DNA of 64,000 nucleotides from Xylanibacter caecicola (GTDB taxonomy: Bacteria > Bacteroidota > Bacteroidia > Bacteroidales > Bacteroidaceae), in the NCBI RefSeq assembly GCF_013166515.1, contig NZ_JABKKJ010000002.1:233058-297057 (forward strand). The letters are read 5' to 3'. Below the pieces are notes generated by a model that was given only the letters and a program-made list of their open reading frames with translations, had not been told where the DNA came from and searched no databases. Below are positions 7,547 to 14,538 of this stretch, in pieces (the stretch's first letter is position 1; the number at the start of each line of letters is the position of its first letter). Both the position numbers and the translations under genes were made by a program.

Positions 7547-9685
7547 TTACCTCGTCAAAGGGGCATCCACGAAAAAAGAGAGACGTTCTTTTTTGGCGAA
7601 CTCGGCAAACGCCTCTGCAATTCCATTTGGAGTCTTGCCATCATGATTGAAAAGGTCGTGCTTCACAATCAAATGACCGTGACTGTCAAGCAAAGGAACA
7701 TTATTACCATCTTCGTCAATCGTGTTACGATAGATTTTATCTCCACTGTTATCCTTGCTCGGTTCTTGCATGGTAGCGAAGAAAATATTGTAATCATCAA
7801 CTTTAGGGCACAGTTCTTCATCCCATTTCTGCACAAAAAGGACACTTGTCTTTGTTCCTGTATGTGGTTTGAACACATTGCCATGCAAGCCTACCACAGC
7901 CAAAATGCGGCAACGGTCAGCAATATATTCACGCAATGATTTGTCGCTACTGTTATTGAAGCGTCCTTGTGGCAACACAATAGCCATACGTCCTCCCGGC
8001 TTTAAGAAGTCGAGATTTCGTTCCACAAACAAAATGTCACGGTTCATATTAGAAGCCTGTTTCAACTTGGTTTTGCGGAATGTACCATCGCTCATCTGAT
8101 AGACTGTTTCGCCATTATTATTTAGTGCTTCAGGAAAAGTTGGTTCTCCTGCTACCACATTAGCACCTTGCGGTGCATTTTTCAATTTTTCCAATGAAAC
8201 ACTGCGACTTAAATCGTATTTGGCAAGAATACGACTTTCCTTTATATCCCCTGCAAACGGAGGGTTTGCCATAATGATGTCAAAGTTGAAATCTCGATTA
8301 CTATTTTTGTCTGTGCGCAATTTCTTTAACTTCTTCCATCCTTCAGAATAAGTATCAGACCAAATTTCATCTTTTACAGTCTCATCCCAACGTTCATAGT
8401 CAAGCGTATTTAGGTGCATGACATTGGTTTGTCCGTCTCCTGCGATAAGGTTTAGGGTACGAGCCACACGTACAGCCTTTTCATCAAAGTCGATGGCAAA
8501 AACATTGTCTTGAACATAGTCTGTACATTCGGCAGGCTTTTCTTCCAAAGTAAATAAATGACTACGGTTCAGGTCTTTGGACTTGAGTATGTTTTCCCAA
8601 ACATGGAATATCGTATGAACAGGGAAACCACAACTACCCGCAGCGGTGTCTATCATCTTTTCATCCACTTTCGGATTGAGCATTTTTACGCACATATCAA
8701 TCACATAACGAGGGGTAAAGTATTGCCCTTTTTCGCCTTTACTGCTTTTATTGATAAGATACTCAAAAGCTTCATCTACCACATCCAGGTTGGAATTGAA
8801 CAATTTCACATCCTGTAAAGATGCGACACAAACAGACAAGTGTGAGGGTGTGAGTAAAAGTTTGGCATCATCGGTAAAAACACCTTGCCATTTCTCTTTT
8901 GCTTTGTCAAATAACGCCTGTAATTTGTCTTTTAATTCCGTTTCAGTATCACCATAGTTGCGGAATTCTAAATTTCTGTCAGGCTTACGCCCGCTTTCCA
9001 TTTCATCGAACAATTTGGTAAAGATGAGTTTGAAGACTTCTTCAAATACATCTACACCTGCATTTGCCAATACCTCATCTTCCATTTCAAGTATAAGGTC
9101 TTTAAGAGACTTTCGCTCATTTACCAACTTGTCTTTTTTGATAAGGTCAGCAATTTTCCAACGCTCGGAGAGTATGTGAGATAGTTTCTGGTCTGCACGA
9201 GGTATGCCACTTAAATCCTCAAAATAATTGGGGTCTTTACGGTGGTAGTAGGAAATCTGATGCCCATTACTCCATACACCGATTGGAGCACCTGTTGCAT
9301 TGCAATAACTTTTCAGTTGTTCTTTTCCATCTTTCAACTTTGGTTTCTTGACCTCTACAATAATGTATGGACTTGTTGTTTGCTGTTTGTCAAAAATGAC
9401 AATATCGGCACGTTTCTTTTCCCTACCGAATGTTACTTCATACTCCAGTTCCATTCGAGAAACAGGATACCCCAAATCATTAGTAAGAACCAATAGGTAT
9501 AATTGGTGTACCACTTCTTCAGGAGTAGCCTTAATATCCTTTTTACGTACGACACACGTAATGTAATATTCCACTCCTTTCTTTGTTTGTCGTTCGACAA
9601 TACGACTTTCCAACTCTGAAATTTGGGCTTCGGTAAATAAGCTGAGGTCATATTCCGAACCTTTAATTATATCTGTTAGTTTCAT
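7547..9685 (-). CDS. Nuclease-methyltransferase fusion (HSDR_N-like + N6-adenine MTase), type I/IIG-like R-M
   Basis: A 712-aa protein. Residues about 30-150 look like an HSDR_N-type PD-(D/E)xK nuclease domain: RADIVIFDK (Asp94), then IIVEVKKPK (Glu111-x-Lys113). Residues about 300-650 are an N6-adenine methyltransferase of the HsdM type: GQYFTPRYVIDMCVKM (about 320), motif I DTAAGSCGFP (346-355) and motif IV NPPF (474-477). Cutting and methylating activities are thus on one chain, with the separate specificity subunit downstream, as in BcgI-like systems. No HsdR gene with helicase motifs is in the window. It is the middle gene of an operon (XRE regulator, this gene, specificity subunit) with gaps of 11-12 bp. 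Cleavage activity is inferred from the motif only. Confidence 0.85.
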   Translation of the reverse strand: MKLTDIIKGSEYDLSLFTEAQISELESRIVERQTKKGVEYYITCVVRKKDIKATPEEVVHQLYLLVLTNDLGYPVSRMELEYEVTFGREKKRADIVIFDKQQTTSPYIIVEVKKPKLKDGKEQLKSYCNATGAPIGVWSNGHQISYYHRKDPNYFEDLSGIPRADQKLSHILSERWKIADLIKKDKLVNERKSLKDLILEMEDEVLANAGVDVFEEVFKLIFTKLFDEMESGRKPDRNLEFRNYGDTETELKDKLQALFDKAKEKWQGVFTDDAKLLLTPSHLSVCVASLQDVKLFNSNLDVVDEAFEYLINKSSKGEKGQYFTPRYVIDMCVKMLNPKVDEKMIDTAAGSCGFPVHTIFHVWENILKSKDLNRSHLFTLEEKPAECTDYVQDNVFAIDFDEKAVRVARTLNLIAGDGQTNVMHLNTLDYERWDETVKDEIWSDTYSEGWKKLKKLRTDKNSNRDFNFDIIMANPPFAGDIKESRILAKYDLSRSVSLEKLKNAPQGANVVAGEPTFPEALNNNGETVYQMSDGTFRKTKLKQASNMNRDILFVERNLDFLKPGGRMAIVLPQGRFNNSSDKSLREYIADRCRILAVVGLHGNVFKPHTGTKTSVLFVQKWDEELCPKVDDYNIFFATMQEPSKDNSGDKIYRNTIDEDGNNVPLLDSHGHLIVKHDLFNHDGKTPNGIAEAFAEFAKKERLSFFVDAPLTR

Positions 9686-9697
9686 AATTATCCGCTG

Positions 9698-9892
9698 TTA
9701 AATTTTATTTGAAACAAGAAGTTCCCGAACATCAATATCCAAAATTTCGGCTATTTGATATAGGACATGGATGGGTGGTTGGACTCTATTTGTTGTATAC
9801 AGATTAATCATATTAAAGGTCTTTCCAAGCCTGTTCGCCAACTCTGTTTGGCTAATACCCTTTGCATCCAATACTTCCTTTATTCGGTTCAT
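9698..9892 (-). CDS. XRE-family regulator (controller-like) of the R-M operon
   Basis: A 64-aa protein made almost entirely of a helix-turn-helix: MNRIKEVLDAKGISQTELAN followed by RLGKTFNMINLYTTNR, then a C-terminal helix IAEILDIDVRELL. Size and position (first gene, 12 bp before the nuclease-methyltransferase) fit C (controller) proteins that time expression of restriction genes. A palindrome TAAACGAGCGTTTA lies 50 bp upstream in the region shared with a rightward gene cluster, so it may control both sides. Confidence 0.85.
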   Translation of the reverse strand: MNRIKEVLDAKGISQTELANRLGKTFNMINLYTTNRVQPPIHVLYQIAEILDIDVRELLVSNKI

Positions 9893-9918
9893 ACATGCAC
9901 TATCTTGTTTAACGAGTG

Positions 9919-9979
9919 CAAAAATACAAAATTTTATTTGGTAAACGAGCGTTTAGCTGGAAATAATTCACTACCTTTG
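9919..9979. promoter_or_regulatory. Divergent control region between the R-M operon and the protease cluster
   Basis: Leftward -7 candidate TATTTTTG (minus strand, 9919-9926). Rightward -7 candidate TACCTTTG (9972-9979). Between them is a perfect palindrome TAAACG-AG-CGTTTA (9942-9955), with a related GTTTAACGAG near 9908. It is placed where the bound XRE regulator would block or activate either promoter. The -33 boxes are weak on both sides, which is common for regulated promoters. Confidence 0.5.
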
Positions 9980-10003
9980 CACCGTATAACGAATTATGTA
10001 GGA

Positions 10004-10297
10004 ATGGTTATTGAATATGACAACTCTAAAGAGGTTAAGTGTTATCGGGATTTCGTATTAAATCCCGATAATCGTAGCGCATCCAGAGCCTTTTCAAAAG
10101 TTTTTGGCGTTAATCTTATGGAACCTGCCAAAAAGTTACATGACAGATTAAAAAGATATGTGTCAGCTGGCGCATACAATATAGTATTTGGACAAACAGA
10201 TAATCGAATAGAGCTTAAACAGGGGTGTGGAAAAAATGAGCCTTTGATTTTAAAAGTTCGAGTAGGACGGGGCCGAGAAAATTCTTTAACCACTTAA
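10004..10297 (+). CDS. Small protein of unknown function, first gene of the protease cluster
   Basis: A 97-aa basic protein (MVIEYDNSKEVKCYRDFVLN...). I do not recognise a family. The middle (SASRAFSKVFGVNLMEPAKKLHDRLKRYV) is probably helical, and the C-terminal half (YNIVFGQTDNRIELKQGCG... LILKVRVGRG) looks like strands, so a small alpha+beta fold is plausible. The chosen ATG follows the rightward -7 box by about 25 nt. It is co-directional with the metallopeptidase (109-bp gap) and AT-rich like its neighbours. It could be a regulator, a toxin-like effector or a substrate of the proteases, but nothing in the sequence decides this. Confidence 0.6.
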   Translation: MVIEYDNSKEVKCYRDFVLNPDNRSASRAFSKVFGVNLMEPAKKLHDRLKRYVSAGAYNIVFGQTDNRIELKQGCGKNEPLILKVRVGRGRENSLTT

Positions 10298-10406
10298 TTG
10301 ATGGACAAAATTTATTGTTAACACAAGACTGGCAAGGTGATTTTAACTCCATAACTACAATATACGTTATAGCAATAAATAATCACGATTATAATAAACT
10401 ATAGAT

Positions 10407-11477
10407 ATGGCTGCACTTGAAAAAAATCCTGTATTAAATCCTCTGACATTACGTAATACTGTTGGAGGAGAACTTGCTGATATATTCGAGGCTCGCGGCA
10501 TTGAGAAATTCGAAGAACTTGTTGGCGTTAAGAAATTAAGAAGTAAAGAGCGTTTATCTAATAAAGTCATTTTAAAAGCGGCTAAATTATTAGATACTCC
10601 TGACATTGTTGAATGCTTAACCAACCTTCAGAAAGAATATTTGGAAGAAAAGCCAAGATATATGGCTAATTACACTCAAGCCAAAAAGACATATTCTAAA
10701 CTAAAAAAAGTATTGCCGTTACTGAGGGGTGAGTTTACTGAGGGATATGACATCCTTGATGATATTTTTGATTTCTTTGGTGTAGATTCAGAAAATGAAA
10801 TTTTTGAAACATCAGAGAAACAAGCTACATTATTTCGTACCCAAAATAAAATGGAAGTTGACCCTATCAATCTTCATGCTTGGTTACATCGTGGTGAGCT
10901 TGATTTTTATGCACTAAATCTTCTTGATTATGATGAAGCCAAACTAATCCGATGGATTGAGGGTAGAGAATGGATGGCTCATATTGAAGATGTGGATTAT
11001 TTTAAATCCTTGCCTGTAATTCTATCCCATTTTGGTGTCGGTTTGGTTTTTGTACCGTCATTACCCAAAACTGTTTATGGAGCAATACGTTGGATAAATA
11101 ATAAACCGCTTATTCAAATTTCAGATAGGGGGCATGACTTAATATCTTGTTGGTTTACTTTATTTCATGAATTTGGTCATGCCATAAAGCATAAGAATGT
11201 TGAAATTTATGAAGGTGGCATAAACGAATCAAAGGTAAATCAAAATAAGAGGGAAAAAGAAGCGAATAAATTCGCTAATGAATATCTTTTTAATGGTGAT
11301 AGTTTGCGGAAAGCTGTATTTGACCGCAAGCGTATAGGGCAATTTATGTCTGCTAATTCATTAGCAGAAGAGTTTAGCGTAAAACCCATATTTGCATCAT
11401 ATTGGTTATTAAAAGCTCAATATGCACCCGCTTTTCAACGTAGAATTCAAATTGATTTCACTTCACAATATCAATAA
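10407..11477 (+). CDS. ImmA/IrrE-family metallo-endopeptidase
   Basis: A 356-aa protein. The zinc-binding motif HEFGH is at 254-258, and a third-ligand segment KEANKFANEYL follows (Glu285), the pattern of ImmA/IrrE peptidases, which usually cleave repressors or stress regulators. A few residues earlier, GAIRWINNKPLIQISDR matches the strand region preceding the active site in this family. The N-terminal 240 residues are largely helical and contain no obvious HTH. The gene lies 5 bp before the serine protease gene, so the two are almost certainly co-transcribed. Low GC and A-ending codons set it apart from the chromosomal genes. Substrate unknown; the adjacent XRE protein or the 97-aa protein are candidates by analogy with ImmR/ImmA. 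Confidence 0.85.
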   Translation: MAALEKNPVLNPLTLRNTVGGELADIFEARGIEKFEELVGVKKLRSKERLSNKVILKAAKLLDTPDIVECLTNLQKEYLEEKPRYMANYTQAKKTYSKLKKVLPLLRGEFTEGYDILDDIFDFFGVDSENEIFETSEKQATLFRTQNKMEVDPINLHAWLHRGELDFYALNLLDYDEAKLIRWIEGREWMAHIEDVDYFKSLPVILSHFGVGLVFVPSLPKTVYGAIRWINNKPLIQISDRGHDLISCWFTLFHEFGHAIKHKNVEIYEGGINESKVNQNKREKEANKFANEYLFNGDSLRKAVFDRKRIGQFMSANSLAEEFSVKPIFASYWLLKAQYAPAFQRRIQIDFTSQYQ

Positions 11478-11482
11478 TACTT

Positions 11483-12340
11483 ATGGAATCACAATTAGAA
11501 AATAACTTAAGATTATTGTTGAATTCCAAACTGGAAACATTGGAAAAATATCTTGATGCTGATGTCTTGGTATATTATGGTCCAATTGGTAATTTGAATG
11601 AAAATGTATTTTTGAAATTGGTGGAAGAACTTGCTCAAGATGCCAACCGACATAAATCACTCTATATATTGCTAACTACAACAGGAGGTAGCGCCATAAC
11701 TGTTGAACGTTATGTTAATATAATTAGACATCACTATTCAGAAGTAAATTTTATAATCCCTGATTATGCGTATAGCGCAGGTACTATTTTCTGTATGAGT
11801 GGAGATAATATTTATATGGATTATTTTTCTGTATTGGGTCCGATAGACCCACAAGTTCAAAATAAAGAAGGTAAATGGGTCGCTGCATTGGGATATTTGG
11901 ATAAAATCAATGACTATATCGAAAAGGCTAAGCTTGGAACTCTAACAAATGTAGAATTTGCAATATTAAAAGACTTTGATTTGGCTGAACTTCGCAGTTT
12001 TGAGCAAGCGCGAGACTTGACCATTGACTTATTAAAGAAGTGGTTAGTTAAATACAAATTTAAAAATTGGACAAAGCATAGTGATGGAACGGATGTAACA
12101 GATGAAGAGAAAAAAGAACGTGCTGCAAAAATTGCCGAGCATTTAAGTGATAATAATGATTGGAAGTCTCATGGCAGACCAATTAACATTGAAGCTCTTA
12201 AAGTGTTGAAATTAAAAATAGAAGATTATAGTGATAATGTTGAGTTGCGAACAAAAATTCGCGATTACTATGAAACTATGTCAGACTATGTTCGACTTAA
12301 GGGTTTCCCTATCTTCATTCATGATAGAATTTTTTTGTAG
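11483..12340 (+). CDS. SDH/ClpP-fold serine protease (SppA-like)
   Basis: A 285-aa cytoplasmic protein without signal peptide. The core matches Clp/crotonase-fold serine proteases of the 'SDH' family: LYILLTTTGGSAITVERYVNIIR (oxyanion-side GG at 68-69), IIPDYAYSAGTIFCMSGDNIYM with the presumed nucleophile Ser98 in AYSAGT, then SVLGPIDPQ as in SppA-type enzymes. Residues about 150-285 are a helical extension that may form an oligomerisation or substrate-gating domain. It follows the metallopeptidase by 5 bp and precedes a 65-aa protein by 5 bp, giving a tight three-gene unit. Proteolytic activity is a family inference; the partner peptidase suggests a two-step proteolytic pathway. Confidence 0.85.
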   Translation: MESQLENNLRLLLNSKLETLEKYLDADVLVYYGPIGNLNENVFLKLVEELAQDANRHKSLYILLTTTGGSAITVERYVNIIRHHYSEVNFIIPDYAYSAGTIFCMSGDNIYMDYFSVLGPIDPQVQNKEGKWVAALGYLDKINDYIEKAKLGTLTNVEFAILKDFDLAELRSFEQARDLTIDLLKKWLVKYKFKNWTKHSDGTDVTDEEKKERAAKIAEHLSDNNDWKSHGRPINIEALKVLKLKIEDYSDNVELRTKIRDYYETMSDYVRLKGFPIFIHDRIFL

Positions 12341-12345
12341 TTCTT

Positions 12346-12543
12346 ATGGATATAGAATTAGAACATTTGATAAACGAATATTCCGAACTTGAAGATCAAT
12401 TTATCATTGACGCCAAACTTCGGATTGATTCTTATGAAGAATCAATCCGAAAACTATACATAAATGAGAACTCCCCAAAAAGAATAACGGTGTACCCTGA
12501 AGATATACCATTATACAAAGTATCCGCGAATACTAAATATTAA
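12346..12543 (+). CDS. Small acidic protein, last gene of the protease cluster
   Basis: A 65-aa acidic protein (MDIELEHLINEYSELEDQFI...) that starts 5 bp after the serine protease stop. The first 45 residues are probably one or two helices; the rest (KRITVYPEDIPLYKV) is extended. I recognise no family. Spacing supports translation with the upstream genes, and the size would suit an adaptor or inhibitor. A perfect 15-bp-arm inverted repeat lies inside the coding sequence, which is unusual and raises the alternative that this stretch acts mainly as RNA structure. Confidence 0.5.
   Translation: MDIELEHLINEYSELEDQFIIDAKLRIDSYEESIRKLYINENSPKRITVYPEDIPLYKVSANTKY
12419..12451. repeat. Perfect 15-bp inverted repeat with 3-nt loop inside the 65-aa gene
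   Basis: TTCGGATTGATTCTT (12419-12433) and AAGAATCAATCCGAA (12437-12451) are exact reverse complements around the trinucleotide ATG. In RNA this is a very stable hairpin with a 3-nt loop. It is not followed by a T-run, so it is not a standard terminator. Confidence 0.8.
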
Positions 12544-12677
12544 TTTAACAGACGAGTGACCATGAAAGCAACTTACAGTAAAACGCAGCAATAGGTACGG
12601 TTGGCAATTCGTTACCTCAAAATCGGGTAATCTTCCCAAAGTCCTTATTATAAAGGGATAAGGATTATATTCCAAAA

Positions 12678-12838
12678 TTACGACAAATAATTAAAAAACG
12701 CCTCCATCGGAGTTGAAAAATTGAGTTTCTTTCTTGGTCTTGTATTGATTTTTGCAGCAATTTCATCAATGTCTCTGTCCTTTAGATGTTTTGTAGGTGA
12801 TGATTGGGGCATGTATATGGATTTGTTGCGTGTGGGGG
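12678..12838 (-). pseudogene. Remnant of an IS30-family transposase C-terminus
   Basis: Reading the minus strand gives ...LKDRDIDEIAAKINTRPRK followed by KLNFSTPMEAFFNYLS and a stop at 12678-12680. This matches the C-terminal pattern of IS30 transposases (IxxxxxKxNxRPRKxLxFxTPxEVF). No upstream catalytic part, start codon or terminal inverted repeat is visible, so only the end of a decayed element remains. It lies in the 360-bp gap between the AT-rich island and the symporter gene and marks a likely past insertion at the island edge. The rest of the gap holds nothing else that I can support. Confidence 0.75.
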
Positions 12839-12903
12839 TCCCACCGGATGAGAACACGACTTATTGTCAATTATCATAACCCTATGCTTTAGACACCGTA
12901 AAG

Positions 12904-14346
12904 TTATGTTTTATGATGCGTAACCCATAGGACATACTTCCCCGACATCCAAAGTCCGGCAAATGTTATCATGCCGTTTAAAAGAAGCAGTTCGTATCCG
13001 AACTTATATCCGGTGAGGTGTGATGTCATGGTGTCTATTACAAAACTTATTACAGGCGATGCCGTTGCGATGTATGGCACAAGACGGTCGGTGACGTTAC
13101 GGTGCGTGAGCAGACCGAAGGCGAAGAGTCCCAACAGAGGTCCGTAGGTGTATGAGCAGAGAATGTACACGGCATCGATGACGCTCGTGGAGTTTACGGC
13201 GCGGAAAGTCATGATGAAGACAATGAATGCTGCGGCAAGTGCAAGGTGTACCCTGTGCCGCAACCGTTCGTCGTGCTGCCGACCCATGATGTCTACGCAA
13301 CAGCTTGTGGTAAGGGCGGTAAGGGCGGAGTCGGCGCTGGAGAACGATGCTGCTACGACACCCAGCGTAAAGAGTACTTGCACCGCCGTGCCCAAAGTGC
13401 CTGTGGCGGCAAATGCGGGAAGCAGTTCGTCGCCTGCCGACGGTATTGCCGTGCCGGTGTGTGCGGCGAGATGCAGCAGCAATATGCCGAGACTGAGGAA
13501 CAGCAGGTTTACGGGCACGAATGCCATGCCGCCGAAACAAAGGTCTTTCTGCGCCTCGCGCAACGTTTTGCATGTAAGGTTCTTCTGCATCATGTTCTGG
13601 TCCAGTCCGGTCATAACGATGACAATGAATATGCCGCTTATAAACTGCTTGAAGAAATTTTGTGTAGACACCCAGTCGTCGAAGACAAATATGCGGCTGT
13701 GGGCATCGGATGCCACTGTCGCCACCGCCTCCGTCAGGGTCATGTCCATAGCCTCCGCCACCTTTACGATGATGAGAACCACGGCGGCGAGCATGCACAG
13801 TGTCTGCAGAGTGTCTGTCCAAACAAGTGTCCTTACTCCGCCGCGCCGTGTGTATGCCCATATACATGCAACCATGATACATACGGTTGCGGCGAAAGGC
13901 ATGCCCGTGTCTGCCAATACAAAACGGTGGAGCAGCATGCACGCAACATAGAAGCGGACTGCTGCTCCGGTGATGCCGGACAGCACGAAGAAACCGGCTC
14001 CCGTCTTGTAAGAACGGTTGCCAAGCCTGTGTTGCAGATATGTGTATATGGTGGTGAGGTTCATCTTGTAATATACGGGCACCAGGATGAACGCCACGGC
14101 TATGTATCCGAAGATAAATCCTATACATGTCTGCATGTACGTCATGTCGGTACGCATCACCATGCCCGGAACCGACACGAATGTCACGCCGGATATCGAC
14201 GCGCCTATCATGCCGAAGGCGACGACATACCACGGCGAGCGCCTGTTTGCCATGTAGAATGTGTCGTTGTCGGCATGTCTGCCGGTGATGCGGCTTAATA
14301 CCAGAAGGACGGCAAAATAAAGGGAGAATGTAAGGATGTATATCAT
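12904..14346 (-). CDS. Sodium:solute symporter family transporter
   Basis: A 480-aa integral membrane protein with about 13 predicted transmembrane helices. NRRSPWYVVAFGMIGASISGVTFVSVPG near the N-terminus, SSADSALTALTTSCCVD and the loop TDTLQTLCM are typical of the SSS (SLC5-like) family that couples solute uptake to Na+. The start at 14346 (MIYILTFSLYFAVLL) is preferred; the upstream in-frame extension runs through a repetitive non-coding sequence. The substrate cannot be told from sequence. It is convergent with the island remnants and follows the SLBB gene on the same strand, separated by a dispersed hairpin repeat. Confidence 0.85.
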   Translation of the reverse strand: MIYILTFSLYFAVLLVLSRITGRHADNDTFYMANRRSPWYVVAFGMIGASISGVTFVSVPGMVMRTDMTYMQTCIGFIFGYIAVAFILVPVYYKMNLTTIYTYLQHRLGNRSYKTGAGFFVLSGITGAAVRFYVACMLLHRFVLADTGMPFAATVCIMVACIWAYTRRGGVRTLVWTDTLQTLCMLAAVVLIIVKVAEAMDMTLTEAVATVASDAHSRIFVFDDWVSTQNFFKQFISGIFIVIVMTGLDQNMMQKNLTCKTLREAQKDLCFGGMAFVPVNLLFLSLGILLLHLAAHTGTAIPSAGDELLPAFAATGTLGTAVQVLFTLGVVAASFSSADSALTALTTSCCVDIMGRQHDERLRHRVHLALAAAFIVFIMTFRAVNSTSVIDAVYILCSYTYGPLLGLFAFGLLTHRNVTDRLVPYIATASPVISFVIDTMTSHLTGYKFGYELLLLNGMITFAGLWMSGKYVLWVTHHKT

Positions 14347-14465
14347 AGATAAAGGGGAGATAGGGGAAGGTAAAGGGAAGATAAAAGGAGATAGGGGGGA
14401 GATAAAGGGAAGATAAAAGACGTATGCTTTATAATTTCGTATACAACTGTCGTCCTTTATCTTCC
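14347..14465. repeat. Dispersed GATAAAGGGGA repeat, copy A
   Basis: Purine-rich iterations of GATAAAGGG/GATAGGGG run into AAGATAAAAGACGTATGCTT, then a short spacer and TCCTTTATCTTCC, which pairs back to the purine-rich arm. The same sequence theme recurs at 56800-56885 and 60955-61090. It lies between the SLBB and symporter genes and may act as an RNA hairpin, or be a mobile or REP-like intergenic repeat. Confidence 0.65.
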
Positions 14466-14538
14466 GTGGCTTTAGCCACATAGCTACCTCTTACTTCCTT
14501 TAACTCCTTGTCTTGATTAAAGACCGGTATCTTATGTC

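Noticed and set aside
5397..9685. Invertible hsdS locus with recombinase-driven shuffling
   Set aside because: No second hsdS copy, no inverted repeats of useful length and no recombinase gene nearby; slippage at the G8 tract is the simpler mechanism.
12562..12640. Possible integrase start (MKATYSKTQQ) after the protease cluster
   Set aside because: The frame stops after ten codons and the next stretch has no recombinase motif; too little to call.
13246..14298. 350-aa plus-strand frame and a 378-aa minus-strand frame over the symporter
   Set aside because: Both overlap a clear membrane transporter and show only low-complexity Arg/His-rich or Cys-rich sequence typical of wrong frames.
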